A stretch of DNA of 61,165 nt from a virus (IMGVR_UViG_3300042478_002789:1-61165); one strand, 5' to 3'; numbered from the stretch's first letter, positions 19,924-28,452 are shown. Numbers and translations: made by a program. Notes: generated from the sequence alone by a model not told the origin.

Positions 19924-22179
19924 ATGGCCATTGAAAACAGCATGCCTTCGGAAGTCCTGGGGTTGCGCGGCACCATCGTTGAATTGGACGATGGCGTCGA
20001 CGAAGTTGAAACTTCGTTTGACCAGTCCCACGACGCCAACCTGGCGGAAACCCTCAGTGAATCCGAACTGGGGATGATGGGCAGCACCATCTGCGAAAAC
20101 GTGAAGGCCGACCTTGACTCCCGCGCCGAATGGGAAAACCTCATCGTAAAGGGCATGGAGGAGTTGGGGCTCAAGATCGAGGAGACGGCGGAGCCCTTCG
20201 AGGGCGCATGCACCGCGCACCATCCCCTCCTTTTGGAAAACGTGGTGAAGTTCCAGAGCAAGGCCGTCCAGGAACTCTTCCCGGCTGCCGGCCCCGTCCG
20301 CACTCGCATCTGGGGCAACTCCACCCCCGAGAAGGAAGCTGCTGCCGCGCGCCTCAAGGAGTTCCTCAACTACCAGATTCTTGAGGAGATGGTGGAGTAT
20401 TTCGACGAGACGGAGCGGCTCCTCTTTGCCCTTCCCCTCGTGGGCTCCTGCTTCCGCAAGCTCTATTTCGACAACGGCATCGGGCGGCCCATCGCTGAGT
20501 ATGTCCCCGTCGACCAGTTCGTCGTGAGCTACAATGCCCCCGACCTCCGGAGGGCTGATCGCTACACCCACATCATCTATAGGGGCGACGAGGACCTCAA
20601 GGCCGATATGGCTTCGGGCCTCTACCGCGACGTTCCCCTGGGGGCCCCCGGCCTCATCGACCAGAATGCCATTGCCGCCAAGGTGGATGAGCTTCAGGGC
20701 GTGGCACAGCCCACCAATTATAGGGCCCACGTCCTCTACGAGTACCACGGCTACTTCAAGCTGGAGGATGACGCCAACCTCCCGTATGTCGTCACGGTGG
20801 ATTCGGGCACCCGGCGCGTCCTCTCCATCCGCCGTAACTGGGATCCCAACGACCCCCAGAAGCGCAAGCTGGAGTGGTTCGTCCACTATCGCTACGTGCC
20901 CACCATGGGCTTCTACGGGCTGGGCCTCATCCACCTCATCGGCTCCCTCGCCAAGACGGCCACCCTCACCATGCGGGCGCTGGTGGACGCGGGCATGTTC
21001 GCCAACCTGCAGGGCGGCTTCAAGCTCAAGAGCATGCGCGTCGTGGGTGCCAACGATCCCATCGCCCCCGGCGAGTGGCGTGACGTGGATGCCACCCTCC
21101 AGGATATCTCCAAGGCCATCTACCCCCTCCCCTACAAGGAGCCGTCGCAGACCCTCCTCGCCCTCCACGACAAGATGGTGGGGGCCGGCCAGAAGTTTGC
21201 CGACACGACGGAGCAGGTCATTGCGGATTCTACCAATTACGGCCCCGTGGGCACCACGCTGGCACTCCTGGAAGCCAGCACCAAATTCTTTAGTGCCACG
21301 CACAAGCGCATCCACGCCGCCCAAAAGCAAGAGTTCAAGATCCTCCGGCGCATCGACCGCGATTACCTCAACACCTACCCCTACGATATCCAGGGGGCCC
21401 CGCGCCAAATTTTCCTTGCTGACATAGCGGCGCAGGTCGACATCATCCCCTCGTCGGATCCCAACACCCCGTCGAATGCCCACCGCCTCACGCGGGCTAC
21501 CACCCTCCTGCAGGTGGCGTCGCAGAACCCGCAGATGCACGACATGCGCGAAATCTACAAGCGCGTCTACACTGCGATGGAAGTCGAGAACGTCGACAAG
21601 ATCCTGCCGCCGCAGCAGCAGCCCCAGCCCCTCGGTCCCCTTGAGGACATCATGGTGCTCTCGAAGGGGATGCCCATCGCTGCCTTCCCGGGCCAGGACC
21701 ACCAGGCGCACATCATGGCCAAGATGGCCTTCCTCCAGGATCCCATGGGCGGGGCTTCCCCCGTGTTTGCCCAGGTGGCCCCGCTCCTCCAGGCCAACAT
21801 CCGCGAGCATATGCTCATGCAGTATGCCGAGGCTGCGATGGCCCAGGGTGTCCCCGGGGACCAGGCCCAGGCCATGGCCGCCCAGCAGGTTGCCACCATG
21901 CATATCCAGCAGGCCATGGCGCAGCAGCAGCCCCAGGATCCCACGCTGCAGTTGGGCATGACTGAGCTTCAGCTTCGTGCCAAGGAGCACGAGGACAAGA
22001 TGCTCAACCACGCGGCCCAGCTTGCGGTGCGCAACCGCGAACTCGACCTGCGCCAGCAGGCCCAGGACCAGAAGGGCTATGTCGAGGGGCTCAAGATCAA
22101 GCAGAAGGATACGGAGGGTGTGCGCCGTGCTGCCACTCAGGCCGTCTCCGCAATCGGGAGGAAAACCGGTGCCCAGTAA
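19924..22179 (+). CDS. Portal protein, P22-like
   Basis: A 751-residue portal, the size class of short-tailed phages. The core runs from ENVKADLDSRAEWENLIVKGMEELGL to the wing and stem (FVVSYNAPDLRRADRYTHIIYRGDEDLKADM; NWDPNDPQKRKLEWFVHYRYVPTMGFYGLGLIHLIG), the typical long-portal signature. The C-terminal barrel is Gln/Ala-rich (QQQPQPLGPLEDIM; AMAQQQPQDPTLQLG). It forms the DNA entry ring. It has its own leaderless-type promoter. Confidence 0.9.
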   Translation: MAIENSMPSEVLGLRGTIVELDDGVDEVETSFDQSHDANLAETLSESELGMMGSTICENVKADLDSRAEWENLIVKGMEELGLKIEETAEPFEGACTAHHPLLLENVVKFQSKAVQELFPAAGPVRTRIWGNSTPEKEAAAARLKEFLNYQILEEMVEYFDETERLLFALPLVGSCFRKLYFDNGIGRPIAEYVPVDQFVVSYNAPDLRRADRYTHIIYRGDEDLKADMASGLYRDVPLGAPGLIDQNAIAAKVDELQGVAQPTNYRAHVLYEYHGYFKLEDDANLPYVVTVDSGTRRVLSIRRNWDPNDPQKRKLEWFVHYRYVPTMGFYGLGLIHLIGSLAKTATLTMRALVDAGMFANLQGGFKLKSMRVVGANDPIAPGEWRDVDATLQDISKAIYPLPYKEPSQTLLALHDKMVGAGQKFADTTEQVIADSTNYGPVGTTLALLEASTKFFSATHKRIHAAQKQEFKILRRIDRDYLNTYPYDIQGAPRQIFLADIAAQVDIIPSSDPNTPSNAHRLTRATTLLQVASQNPQMHDMREIYKRVYTAMEVENVDKILPPQQQPQPLGPLEDIMVLSKGMPIAAFPGQDHQAHIMAKMAFLQDPMGGASPVFAQVAPLLQANIREHMLMQYAEAAMAQGVPGDQAQAMAAQQVATMHIQQAMAQQQPQDPTLQLGMTELQLRAKEHEDKMLNHAAQLAVRNRELDLRQQAQDQKGYVEGLKIKQKDTEGVRRAATQAVSAIGRKTGAQ

Positions 22180-22690
22180 GTCTTTTGGCCAGGCCCGCAT
22201 GATGGCGGCGGCGGCCCACGACCCCGTTTTTGCCAAGCGCGTTGGCGTCCCCGGCAAGGTCGCTAAGGAGTTCAACCGGGCGGATGACCGTAGTGGTTTC
22301 CTGTCGTCGGCCATGCGGGCAAAGGGTCCCGCCTACCAGGAGGGTGGTAAAGTGGAACGCAATCGTAGTTCGGTGCCTTTTCGCAGCGCTCCCACGGGGA
22401 ACGATGATGAGCTTCGCGGCATGCCGGATCTTGGGCGGAAGTCCCCTGAGCCGGATCGCCAGACCCAGTTCCTGGAGCAACTGGACAAGGATGTTGCCGC
22501 CGGGGTCGCGCGTCGTGCGCAGGAGGCCAAGGACCGTGCAGCCGCTCGCGCCAAGGCTCCGCCGCCGCGCAGCGACAAGAACAACCCCGACGCCGCCACC
22601 ATCACCCGAGGCCCTCGCTACGCCAAGGGCGGTAGCGTGAAGGGCGGCGGTTGTGAGAAGCGGGGCACCCGTCCCGCCAAATACTACTGA
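22169..22690 (+). CDS. Hypothetical basic protein after the portal
   Basis: A 173-residue protein with GTG start (22169), GGGAGGAAAACC upstream. It begins SKSFGQARMMAAAAHDPVFAKRVGVPGKVAKEF, which is a common start for small phage proteins next to portals. It is basic and low-complexity later (ARRAQEAKDRAAARAKAPPPR), ending with a YAKGGSVKGGG glycine/lysine repeat. Possibly a minor virion or assembly protein. It overlaps the portal by 11 bases. Confidence 0.75.
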   Translation: MPSKSFGQARMMAAAAHDPVFAKRVGVPGKVAKEFNRADDRSGFLSSAMRAKGPAYQEGGKVERNRSSVPFRSAPTGNDDELRGMPDLGRKSPEPDRQTQFLEQLDKDVAAGVARRAQEAKDRAAARAKAPPPRSDKNNPDAATITRGPRYAKGGSVKGGGCEKRGTRPAKYY

Positions 22691-22700
22691 GGAGCCAACA

Positions 22701-22922
22701 ATGATGAAGAAGCCGATGATGAAGGGTGGCAAGATGGGGAATCCCGCCGCGCTGCCCTCCGAGAAGTTCTCCGCCCGTGCCAAGCGCGCTACCCTCCGGG
22801 GTGACGACATGGGCACCTACAAGAAGGGCGGCATGGCGAAGATGCCCGCCAAGGGTATGATGCCCAAGGGCATGATGCCGAAGATGGCCAAGGGTGGCTA
22901 CATGAAGGGCGGCAAGTGCTAA
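22701..22922 (+). CDS. Small Lys/Met/Gly-rich protein
   Basis: A 73-residue very basic protein starting MMKKPMMKGGKMGNPAALPSEKFSARAKRATLRGDDMGTYKKGGMAKM, then PKGMMPKGMMPKMAKGGYMKGGKC. The repeated KGG and MPKGMM units are seen in many podovirus genomes near the portal and capsid genes. Perhaps a small DNA-condensing or minor structural protein. Function unknown. GGAGCC upstream. Confidence 0.72.
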   Translation: MMKKPMMKGGKMGNPAALPSEKFSARAKRATLRGDDMGTYKKGGMAKMPAKGMMPKGMMPKMAKGGYMKGGKC

Positions 22923-23104
22923 ATCACTTCCGTCGAGCAGTCGAAGAGAAAAGGAAACGGCTCGCCCTGGACCTAATAGAGGGGCGGGCCGACTCCTTTG
23001 AAAGTTATCAGTGGCACGTAGGCTACTCCTCTGGTATGTTGGCGGCGATCCAACTACTGGAGGAAATAGTCGATGCAGATGCCGACAGCGAAGAGCGCGG
23101 GTAA
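22916..23104 (+). CDS. Hypothetical protein, 62 residues
   Basis: GTG start at 22916 overlapping the end of the previous gene. Starts MLNHFRRAVEEKRKRLALDLIEGRADSFESYQWHVGYSSGMLAAIQLLEEIVDAD. This layout (basic N-terminal helix, GYxxGMxxAIxLLEE) is a common small phage protein located between portal and capsid genes. Unknown role, perhaps in assembly. Confidence 0.75.
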   Translation: MLNHFRRAVEEKRKRLALDLIEGRADSFESYQWHVGYSSGMLAAIQLLEEIVDADADSEERG

Positions 23105-23465
23105 CACCACTTGGTGGACCGACCCTACTATCCCGGATCCCGCCGACCTCCCTACGGTGAGGGGCTGGCGAATCCTGGTGCGCCCCATCCCCAATGCCCC
23201 CAAGACGAAGGGGGGCATCATCATCCCGGATGCCACCATCGAGACGATGGATCTCATTCGCAGCGTCGGGCAGGTGAAGGCGGTGGGCCCCATGGCCTAC
23301 TCTCGCGGCGATATGGGCGACGAGCCTTGGTGCAAGGTGGGGGACTACATTCTCTACCCGCGCTACTCTGGAGCAAAGTTCTCCTATGGTGGCGTAAAAT
23401 TCCTGTTGCTCAACGACGATGAAGTACTGGCGGTAATCCAGGATCCCGCCCGTATAAACGAGTAG
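23073..23465 (+). CDS. GroES-like co-chaperonin
   Basis: A 130-residue protein with a Cpn10/GroES-like core: VRGWRILVRPIPNAPKTKGGIIIPDATIE (beta barrel and mobile loop), VGQVKAVGP, CKVGDYILYPRYSGAKFSYGGVKFLLLNDDEVLAVI. The mobile loop region (APKTKGGIIIPD) is GroES-like, although shorter. T4 gp31 and similar phage co-chaperonins cap the host GroEL to fold the capsid protein. Located just before scaffold and capsid genes. The extra 28 N-terminal residues are not part of the fold. Confidence 0.82.
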   Translation: MQMPTAKSAGNTTWWTDPTIPDPADLPTVRGWRILVRPIPNAPKTKGGIIIPDATIETMDLIRSVGQVKAVGPMAYSRGDMGDEPWCKVGDYILYPRYSGAKFSYGGVKFLLLNDDEVLAVIQDPARINE

Positions 23466-23469
23466 GGTA

Positions 23470-23498
23470 TTGACAACCCACTTCGTTTCAAGTATCTT
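23470..23498 (+). promoter_or_regulatory. Sigma70-type promoter for the scaffold and capsid genes
   Basis: A perfect -35 TTGACA (23470-23475), a 17-base spacer and -10 TATCTT (23493-23498) point towards the scaffold gene at 23526. It begins right after the stop of the GroES-like gene, so it can raise capsid gene transcription above the upstream level. Confidence 0.7.
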
Positions 23499-23525
23499 GG
23501 GAATGCGTAACGCAGGATCGCAACT

Positions 23526-24401
23526 GTGGAAAACAAAGAAGACTGGGTCGAGGTGGATGTAGCCCCCACCGAAACTCCGAAGGCCGACGCGACCCCCGTC
23601 GAAAATGCCCCGGAGGAAGAGAAAGTCGGACATCGTGCGGAGAAGCGGATAAAGCAACTCCTCGCTCGTGTCAAGGACGCTGAAGAGAGGGCTAGCAGGG
23701 CTGAAGTTGCCGCCGAGGTCAAGGCCAAGGAAGCAGCAGAAGCCCTGGAGAAGGCCAAGGGAACCGAGACATCCGCCCACACGGTCTACCGCAACAGTTT
23801 GCAGGACAAGATCAAGGTGGCGGAGAAGCGGTTCCAGGATGCCTACGACGCGGCAGATCGGGACGCCATCCTCGCGGCGCAAAATGACCTCATTGAGGCC
23901 CGCCTTGAATTCAAGGCCCTCGATGCCTGGGAGCGCAGCAACAAGGTGGATCCGGCCCCCGCGCCACAGGCTCCGGCCCCGCAGGCCCCGCAGCAGCTTG
24001 CCCCCGCGACCAAGGAGTGGATGGATTCCAATCCGTGGTTTGGCCGGGGTGCCAACGCTGACAGGCTGGCAACGGCGGCGGCAGTGGCCATCTCCGACGA
24101 CTTGGTGACCGAGGGATATGACCCCTCCAGCGCCGAGTTCTACGAGGAGGTCGAGAAGCGCCTGATGGCAGAGATGCCCCGGATGGCCTCGAAGATCTCC
24201 AAGGGTGAGCCGGAACCCCGAAAGCCGGTCGTTGCTGGGCAGTCGCGCACTCCCAGTAGGCGTATCCGCCTCGATGAGGGCACCGTGAGGGCATCCAATC
24301 GCCTCGGTGCCACCCTGGAGGACACCGCCCGCTACATGGAGAAGATCCAGGATGCGGGTGACGGATACGTCAACATCGATGTCAAGCGCGGGAGGAAGTA
24401 A
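23526..24401 (+). CDS. Capsid scaffold protein
   Basis: A 291-residue protein with GTG start. The N-terminus is acidic and disordered (WVEVDVAPTETPKADATPVENAP), followed by a long coiled coil (KRIKQLLARVKDAEERASRAEVAAEVKAKEAAEALEKA), Ala/Pro linkers and a basic, structured C-terminus. This is typical of a podoviral scaffold, which shapes the prohead and leaves before packaging. Positioned immediately before the capsid genes. Confidence 0.8.
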   Translation: MENKEDWVEVDVAPTETPKADATPVENAPEEEKVGHRAEKRIKQLLARVKDAEERASRAEVAAEVKAKEAAEALEKAKGTETSAHTVYRNSLQDKIKVAEKRFQDAYDAADRDAILAAQNDLIEARLEFKALDAWERSNKVDPAPAPQAPAPQAPQQLAPATKEWMDSNPWFGRGANADRLATAAAVAISDDLVTEGYDPSSAEFYEEVEKRLMAEMPRMASKISKGEPEPRKPVVAGQSRTPSRRIRLDEGTVRASNRLGATLEDTARYMEKIQDAGDGYVNIDVKRGRK

Positions 24402-24402
24402 C

Positions 24403-24876
24403 ATGACGATGCGTAGTACGCGGGAAGATACCGCGCGAAAGCGTGAGTGGAAGGAGCCCAACGAGTTGGATGTGCCGGAGAGTCTCTCCCGGCGTTTCCT
24501 CAGCGAGGGCTTCGGGACCCGCTGGATCCGGGTGATGCTTGAGGGCAAGCCCGACCCCGTCAACGTCATGACACGCATGCGCGAGGGGTATGAGTTCGTC
24601 CGCAAGGACGAGGCACCCGAGTGGCCGGAGGCTCCCTCCATGGAGTACGGCACGCACGGCAACCTCATCGTCATCGGTGACCTCGCCCTCGCCAAGTTGC
24701 CCCTCGACATCTCCGAGTCTCGTACCCGGCAGATGGCGGAGAGGACCCAGGCCCTGGCCGATGCCATCAACCGGCAGTTGCAGGAGAATCGAAACCTCAA
24801 CCGCGCCATGCCTGTATCGAATCGCGGAAGTAGTAGCAAGGTGTTTTCTGGTGGCCGCACCCCTACTCTCGACTGA
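24403..24876 (+). CDS. Hypothetical virion-module protein
   Basis: A 157-residue protein starting MTMRSTREDTARKREWKEPNELDVPESLSRRFLSEGFGTRWIRVML. Later EGYEFVRKDEAPEWPEAP and VIGDLALAKLPLDISESRTRQMAERTQALADAINRQLQ. This shape (polar N-terminus, VPE.L...GF..RWIR, helical tail) is common between scaffold and capsid genes in such phages. GGAGGAAGTAAC lies upstream. Exact role unknown. Confidence 0.78.
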   Translation: MTMRSTREDTARKREWKEPNELDVPESLSRRFLSEGFGTRWIRVMLEGKPDPVNVMTRMREGYEFVRKDEAPEWPEAPSMEYGTHGNLIVIGDLALAKLPLDISESRTRQMAERTQALADAINRQLQENRNLNRAMPVSNRGSSSKVFSGGRTPTLD

Positions 24877-24903
24877 AACCAAGGGCCGCCTGAGGAGTAG
24901 AGC

Positions 24904-25482
24904 ATGACTGCTACGAAGCGGCCCTTTGGCCTCCAGCCGGTGCGCATCCGGGGCGGCAGCCCCAACAGCGGCGCACTCAACACGTACCGAGTCGGCGCGT
25001 CCGCCGGTTCCTCGGACATTGGTGACGGCGACCCGGTGAAGCAGATTGCGGGCGGCACCCTTGCCCTGGCCTCGGCGGCGACGGATTACGTCATCGGCGT
25101 TGCCAAGGGCTTCAAGTGGGTGGACCCGGTGACGAAGCGTCCGACGTGGAGCAACTACCTCCCGGCGGGCACGTCTTCGGCGGACAGCAACATCTACGCC
25201 TACGTCGTGGATGATGACCGTGCGACGTTCATCGTGCAGGCCGATGCCTCCGTCTCGGCGGGCGACCTGGGCCTGAACTTCGAGCTTTCGGCCATCGGCA
25301 GCGTCAACACCTCCTACGGCAAGTCGCAGGCCGTCCTCAAGGCTTCGACGCGCACCACGGCCACCAAGCTGGTGCGTCTCATCGGCGTCTACGACACGCC
25401 GGACAACGCGCTTGGGGATGCCTTCCCCATCGTCGAGGTGCGGATCGTCCAGCACCGCGATACGCAGGCCTCGGCCTTCTAA
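24904..25482 (+). CDS. Probable capsid decoration/minor head protein
   Basis: A 192-residue beta-rich protein starting MTATKRPFGLQPVRIRGGSPNSGALNTYRVGASAGSSDIGDGDPVK. It matches the general pattern of head-decoration or cement proteins encoded directly before a Mu gpT-type major capsid protein (small, Gly/Ala/Ser-rich with repeated beta strands). The assignment rests on position and composition. GGAGTAGAGC upstream. Confidence 0.65.
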   Translation: MTATKRPFGLQPVRIRGGSPNSGALNTYRVGASAGSSDIGDGDPVKQIAGGTLALASAATDYVIGVAKGFKWVDPVTKRPTWSNYLPAGTSSADSNIYAYVVDDDRATFIVQADASVSAGDLGLNFELSAIGSVNTSYGKSQAVLKASTRTTATKLVRLIGVYDTPDNALGDAFPIVEVRIVQHRDTQASAF

Positions 25483-25495
25483 GGAGTAAAGACAC

Positions 25496-26404
25496 ATGGC
25501 AGCTATCACTAGGGCAAATATTGCCAAGCAGCTCCTCCCGGGACTCAATGCAGTCTTCGGCGTGGAGTACGGTTCGGTCGACGACCAGCACCTCCCCCTG
25601 TTCGAGATCGAGAACTCGGAGAGGGCGTTCGAGGAGGAGGTGCTCTTCACCGGCTTCGGCACTGCGCCGACGAAGGATGAGGGTGCCGCCGTCGAGTACG
25701 ACAACGCGCAGGAAGCTTGGACCTCCCGCTACACCATGGAGACCATCGCCCTCGCGTTCTCGATCACCGAGGAGGCCATGGAGGACAACCTCTATGATAC
25801 CTTCGCGCGTGTTCGTGCCAAGGCTCTGGCTCGCGCCATGGCCAACACGAAGCAGGTCAAGGCCGCCAACATCTACAACAACGGCTTCAACTCGGCCTTC
25901 CCTGGTGGCGACAACGTGCCGCTCTTCTCGGCGTCGCACCCCACCATCGGCGCGGGCAACTTCAGCAACACGGCTGCGGTTGACCTCTCCGAGACGGCCC
26001 TGGAGAATGCCCTCATCGCGATCTCCCTCTTCAAGGATGATCGTGGCATTCTCATCGGGTCGAAGGGCGTGAGCCTGCACATCCCGCCGCAGCTTCAGTT
26101 CGTGGCCGAGCGCCTCCTGAAGACCCCGGGCCGTGTCGGCACCACGGACAACGACCTCAACTCCATCAAGTCGATGGGGATGCTGCCGGGTGGCTACACC
26201 GTCAACCAGCGTTTCACGGATACGAACGCTTGGTTCATCAAGACGGATGCGCCCAATGGCTCGAAGATGTTCGTCCGAGTCCCGCTCCAGACGAAGATGG
26301 AGCCGGATTTCGACACGGGCAACCTGCGCTTCAAGGCCCGCGAGCGTTACGCCTTCGGCTGGTCCGATTGGCGCGGCTGGTTCGGTTCGTCGGGCGCTAC
26401 CTGA
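25496..26404 (+). CDS. Major capsid protein, Mu gpT-like
   Basis: A 302-residue HK97-fold capsid protein of the Mu gpT type. Features: N-terminal LLPGLNAVFGVEYGSV (E-loop region), DEGAAVEYDNAQEAWTSRYTMETIALAFSITEEAMEDNLYDTF, FSASHPTIGAGNFSN and SKGVSLHIPPQLQFVAERLL, near the family's usual 300 residues. GGAGTAAAGACAC lies before the ATG. It is followed by a strong terminator, suggesting that a high-level capsid transcript ends here. Confidence 0.9.
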   Translation: MAAITRANIAKQLLPGLNAVFGVEYGSVDDQHLPLFEIENSERAFEEEVLFTGFGTAPTKDEGAAVEYDNAQEAWTSRYTMETIALAFSITEEAMEDNLYDTFARVRAKALARAMANTKQVKAANIYNNGFNSAFPGGDNVPLFSASHPTIGAGNFSNTAAVDLSETALENALIAISLFKDDRGILIGSKGVSLHIPPQLQFVAERLLKTPGRVGTTDNDLNSIKSMGMLPGGYTVNQRFTDTNAWFIKTDAPNGSKMFVRVPLQTKMEPDFDTGNLRFKARERYAFGWSDWRGWFGSSGAT

Positions 26405-26428
26405 CCTACCCTACCGTGAGGTAAGTGG

Positions 26429-26463
26429 GAGGGCTGGGGGAAACCCTGGCCCTCTTGCTTTTC
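26429..26463 (+). terminator. Intrinsic terminator after the capsid gene
   Basis: GAGGGCTGGGG (26429-26439) pairs over 11 positions with CCCTGGCCCTC (26444-26454), including two G-U pairs, around a GAAA tetraloop, and is followed by TTGCTTTT. It separates the scaffold-capsid transcript from the tail genes. Confidence 0.85.
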
Positions 26464-26483
26464 GTGGTACCCTATGCTACACT
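26455..26483 (+). promoter_or_regulatory. Candidate promoter for the tail gene block
   Basis: TTGCTT (26455-26460), 17 bases and TACACT (26478-26483) form a moderate sigma70-like pair immediately after the capsid terminator and 61 bases before the next gene. It would restart transcription for the adaptor and fibre genes. Confidence 0.5.
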
Positions 26484-26544
26484 GGGGGACCACCCCGGCA
26501 ACAGAATCGGGGGCACAATTTTCCCCTATTCTACGGAGTGCATC

Positions 26545-26766
26545 ATGTCTCGTTTCACGCGCGAAGTCTACCCCGTTGTCGTCGTCGCTTCGGTTGGCAC
26601 CTCCGCCGCCGATTGGGGCGTCGATACCGATGGCTCCCTCATCCTCAACCAGGTGGTGGCCGCCTCCATCAACGGCATGAACGTGTCGTCGGCCCCGGCT
26701 TACCTGCCCATCAAGAACGCCGCTGGCACGGTCTACTACATCCCCGTGTACACGACCATCGCGTAA
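26545..26766 (+). CDS. Small hypothetical virion-module protein
   Basis: A 73-residue protein starting MSRFTREVYPVVVVASVGTSAADWGVDTDGSLILNQVVAASINGMNV. Beta-rich, ending VYYIPVYTTIA. GGAG lies upstream of the ATG at 26545; a longer in-frame reading crosses the terminator-promoter stretch and is rejected. Possibly a small tail or capsid vertex protein. Confidence 0.72.
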   Translation: MSRFTREVYPVVVVASVGTSAADWGVDTDGSLILNQVVAASINGMNVSSAPAYLPIKNAAGTVYYIPVYTTIA

Positions 26767-26775
26767 GGGTGCCAG

Positions 26776-27087
26776 ATGTCCTGGACCCAGATCAAGTCGG
26801 CCTTCACCTCTGCCACCTCTACGGTGGTGGTGGACAGGCCCACGCGTCTTCGCAGCCTCTACATCCACAATGACCTGCCGGGCACCCTCTACGTCTACGA
26901 TGCCTCGGCGGCCATCAGTGCGACGGGCCAGAAGATCCTTCAGGTGGACATGCCGCATAGGGCTACCTCCGGTAACCCCGACAGCGTCGCCATCTACATT
27001 CCCGATGCGGGCCTTCGTTGCGAGCAGGCTATGTTCGTGAAGGTCTCCGGTGGTGCCAATTGCGGCATCACCCTCTTCTTCGATTGA
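26776..27087 (+). CDS. Hypothetical virion-module protein
   Basis: A 103-residue beta-rich protein starting MSWTQIKSAFTSATSTVVVDRPTRLRSLYIHNDLPGTLYVYDASAAISATGQKILQVDM. The pattern resembles small phage proteins with an immunoglobulin-like or jelly-roll sandwich. Role unknown; it lies between capsid and adaptor genes. Confidence 0.75.
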   Translation: MSWTQIKSAFTSATSTVVVDRPTRLRSLYIHNDLPGTLYVYDASAAISATGQKILQVDMPHRATSGNPDSVAIYIPDAGLRCEQAMFVKVSGGANCGITLFFD

Positions 27088-27095
27088 GGCCCAAA

Positions 27096-27485
27096 ATGGC
27101 AAAGTCTCGTGGTGCTGGCGCGGCCCAGCGTGGTTTCGAGTACGACGTGTACCGCAAGGGCGGCAAGGTCAAGAAGTACGCCGAGGGCGGTGAGGTGGAC
27201 CGCGAGGTGCGTCGCCCGGCTTTTGCCAAGGAGATGCTCCCCACGCGCCCCACTTCCCAGCAGCGGCGCATGGCAAGGCGCGCTCCCCCTCCGGCTCCCC
27301 CACGTCCCTCAGATACCGATGTCATGAAGGGTATCGTCAAGGACATGACCCGTGAGGAGCGAGTGCGCAAGGCCGTGATGCCCTCCGAAATTTACCGTAA
27401 GGGCGGCGGCGTGAAGATGGCCGGCGGCGGCTCCTGCCGGGGCATGGGTGCTGCCACCAAGGGCGGCAAGTACACCATCAAGTAA
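27096..27485 (+). CDS. Basic KGG-motif protein
   Basis: A 129-residue basic protein starting MAKSRGAGAAQRGFEYDVYRKGGKVKKYAEGGEVDREVRRPAF, with several RKGG/YAEGG units, a Pro/Arg linker, MKGIVKDMTREERVRKAVMPSEIYRKGGGVKMAGG and a C-terminal MGAATKGGKYTIK. It shares the KGG repeat style with the 22169 and 22701 products and the YAEGG with the 35512 product. This is a common phage motif of unknown function. Confidence 0.72.
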   Translation: MAKSRGAGAAQRGFEYDVYRKGGKVKKYAEGGEVDREVRRPAFAKEMLPTRPTSQQRRMARRAPPPAPPRPSDTDVMKGIVKDMTREERVRKAVMPSEIYRKGGGVKMAGGGSCRGMGAATKGGKYTIK

Positions 27486-27488
27486 GCC

Positions 27489-28160
27489 ATGGCAACCTCC
27501 GGGACTACCTCCTTCTCCCTCCCCCTTGACGAGCTGCTTGAACAGGCATCTCTTCGGGTTGGGGGCGAGCCCACTCTCGGTACCGAAGCCCGGGTGTCCC
27601 GGCGGGCTTTGGACCTCCTCTTTACCGACCTCCAGAATCGCGGCATCCTTCTCCACACTCTGGAGCAGGTCCTCGTCACCCTCACGACAGCGGTGGCTAC
27701 CCTTTCGTGCAGCAGCGACACCCTTGATGTCCTCGATGCCGTCGTGAGGCGTGACGACACCGACCTCATGATGACCCGCATGGGTTACGGCGAATACCTC
27801 GACATTCCCCGCAAGACGCAGCAGGGCCGGCCCACCCACTTCTTCGTCAATCGCCAGCGGGACAACCCCCTCATCTACATCTGGCCCGCGCCCGAGAACA
27901 ATACTGACATTCTCGTCTACTGGAAGATGCGCTTCGTGCAGGATGCCGGGAAGCTCTCCAATGACCCGGACATGCCCCGCCGCTTCTGGCCTGCCCTCGT
28001 CGCTGGCCTCGCCTACTACCTCGGGCTCAACCGTGGGATGCAGTTCCCCGAAACTCGCCTGGGCATGCTCAAGGCCGAGTACGAGGAGCAACTTATGCAT
28101 GCTACCGACGAGGACAGGGAGCGCGCCACCCTCCGTATAGTGCCACGCTACAGGTACTGA
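27489..28160 (+). CDS. Head-tail adaptor protein (P22 gp4-like)
   Basis: A 223-residue protein. FSLPLDELLEQASLRVGGEPTLGTEARVSRRALDLLFTDLQNRGILLHTLEQ is the helical adaptor core, then VTLTTAVATLSCSSDTLDVLDAVVRRDDTDLMMTRMGYGEYLDIPRKTQQGRPTHFFVNRQ and YWKMRFVQD as beta domain. This is typical of the gp4/tail-tubular-A-type adaptor that closes the portal in short-tailed phages. Forms a ring below the portal. Confidence 0.78.
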   Translation: MATSGTTSFSLPLDELLEQASLRVGGEPTLGTEARVSRRALDLLFTDLQNRGILLHTLEQVLVTLTTAVATLSCSSDTLDVLDAVVRRDDTDLMMTRMGYGEYLDIPRKTQQGRPTHFFVNRQRDNPLIYIWPAPENNTDILVYWKMRFVQDAGKLSNDPDMPRRFWPALVAGLAYYLGLNRGMQFPETRLGMLKAEYEEQLMHATDEDRERATLRIVPRYRY

Positions 28161-28161
28161 C

Positions 28162-28452
28162 ATGGGCAATTTCGCCTCCGGCAAACACAGTTGGAGCTTG
28201 TGCGACAGGTGCGGTTTTCGCTACCGCTACCTACAGATCCGCAATGAGCCGGGCACCCGGTGGCGCGTTTGCTCTACTTGCAACGACGGCCAGTTCAACC
28301 TCAACACCCATCCGCAGAATCGTCCTCCGCCCGTCTACCCCGACCCGCAGGCGCTGCGCTACCCCCGCCCCGATGTGAACCTGGCGGTGGGTGGAAATGC
28401 CAATGACGATCAGCAGCTTCCCCTCGATGACGGTGGCCCGGGAGGTCCCTAA
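28162..28452 (+). CDS. Small zinc-ribbon protein
   Basis: A 96-residue protein with CDRCGFRY (residues about 14-17) and CSTCND (about 38-41), a classic zinc-ribbon spacing, followed by a Pro/Asp-rich tail. Phages often encode this type next to adaptor genes; the role is not known. Coupled to neighbours with 1-base gaps. Confidence 0.75.
   Translation: MGNFASGKHSWSLCDRCGFRYRYLQIRNEPGTRWRVCSTCNDGQFNLNTHPQNRPPPVYPDPQALRYPRPDVNLAVGGNANDDQQLPLDDGGPGGP

Noticed and set aside
19894-22314. Minus-strand frame of 806 residues opposite the portal gene
   Set aside because: Composition is the typical GC shadow, and the plus-strand frame is a clear portal.
22602-25058. Minus-strand frame of 818 residues
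   Set aside because: Antisense to scaffold and capsid-module genes, with no domain.
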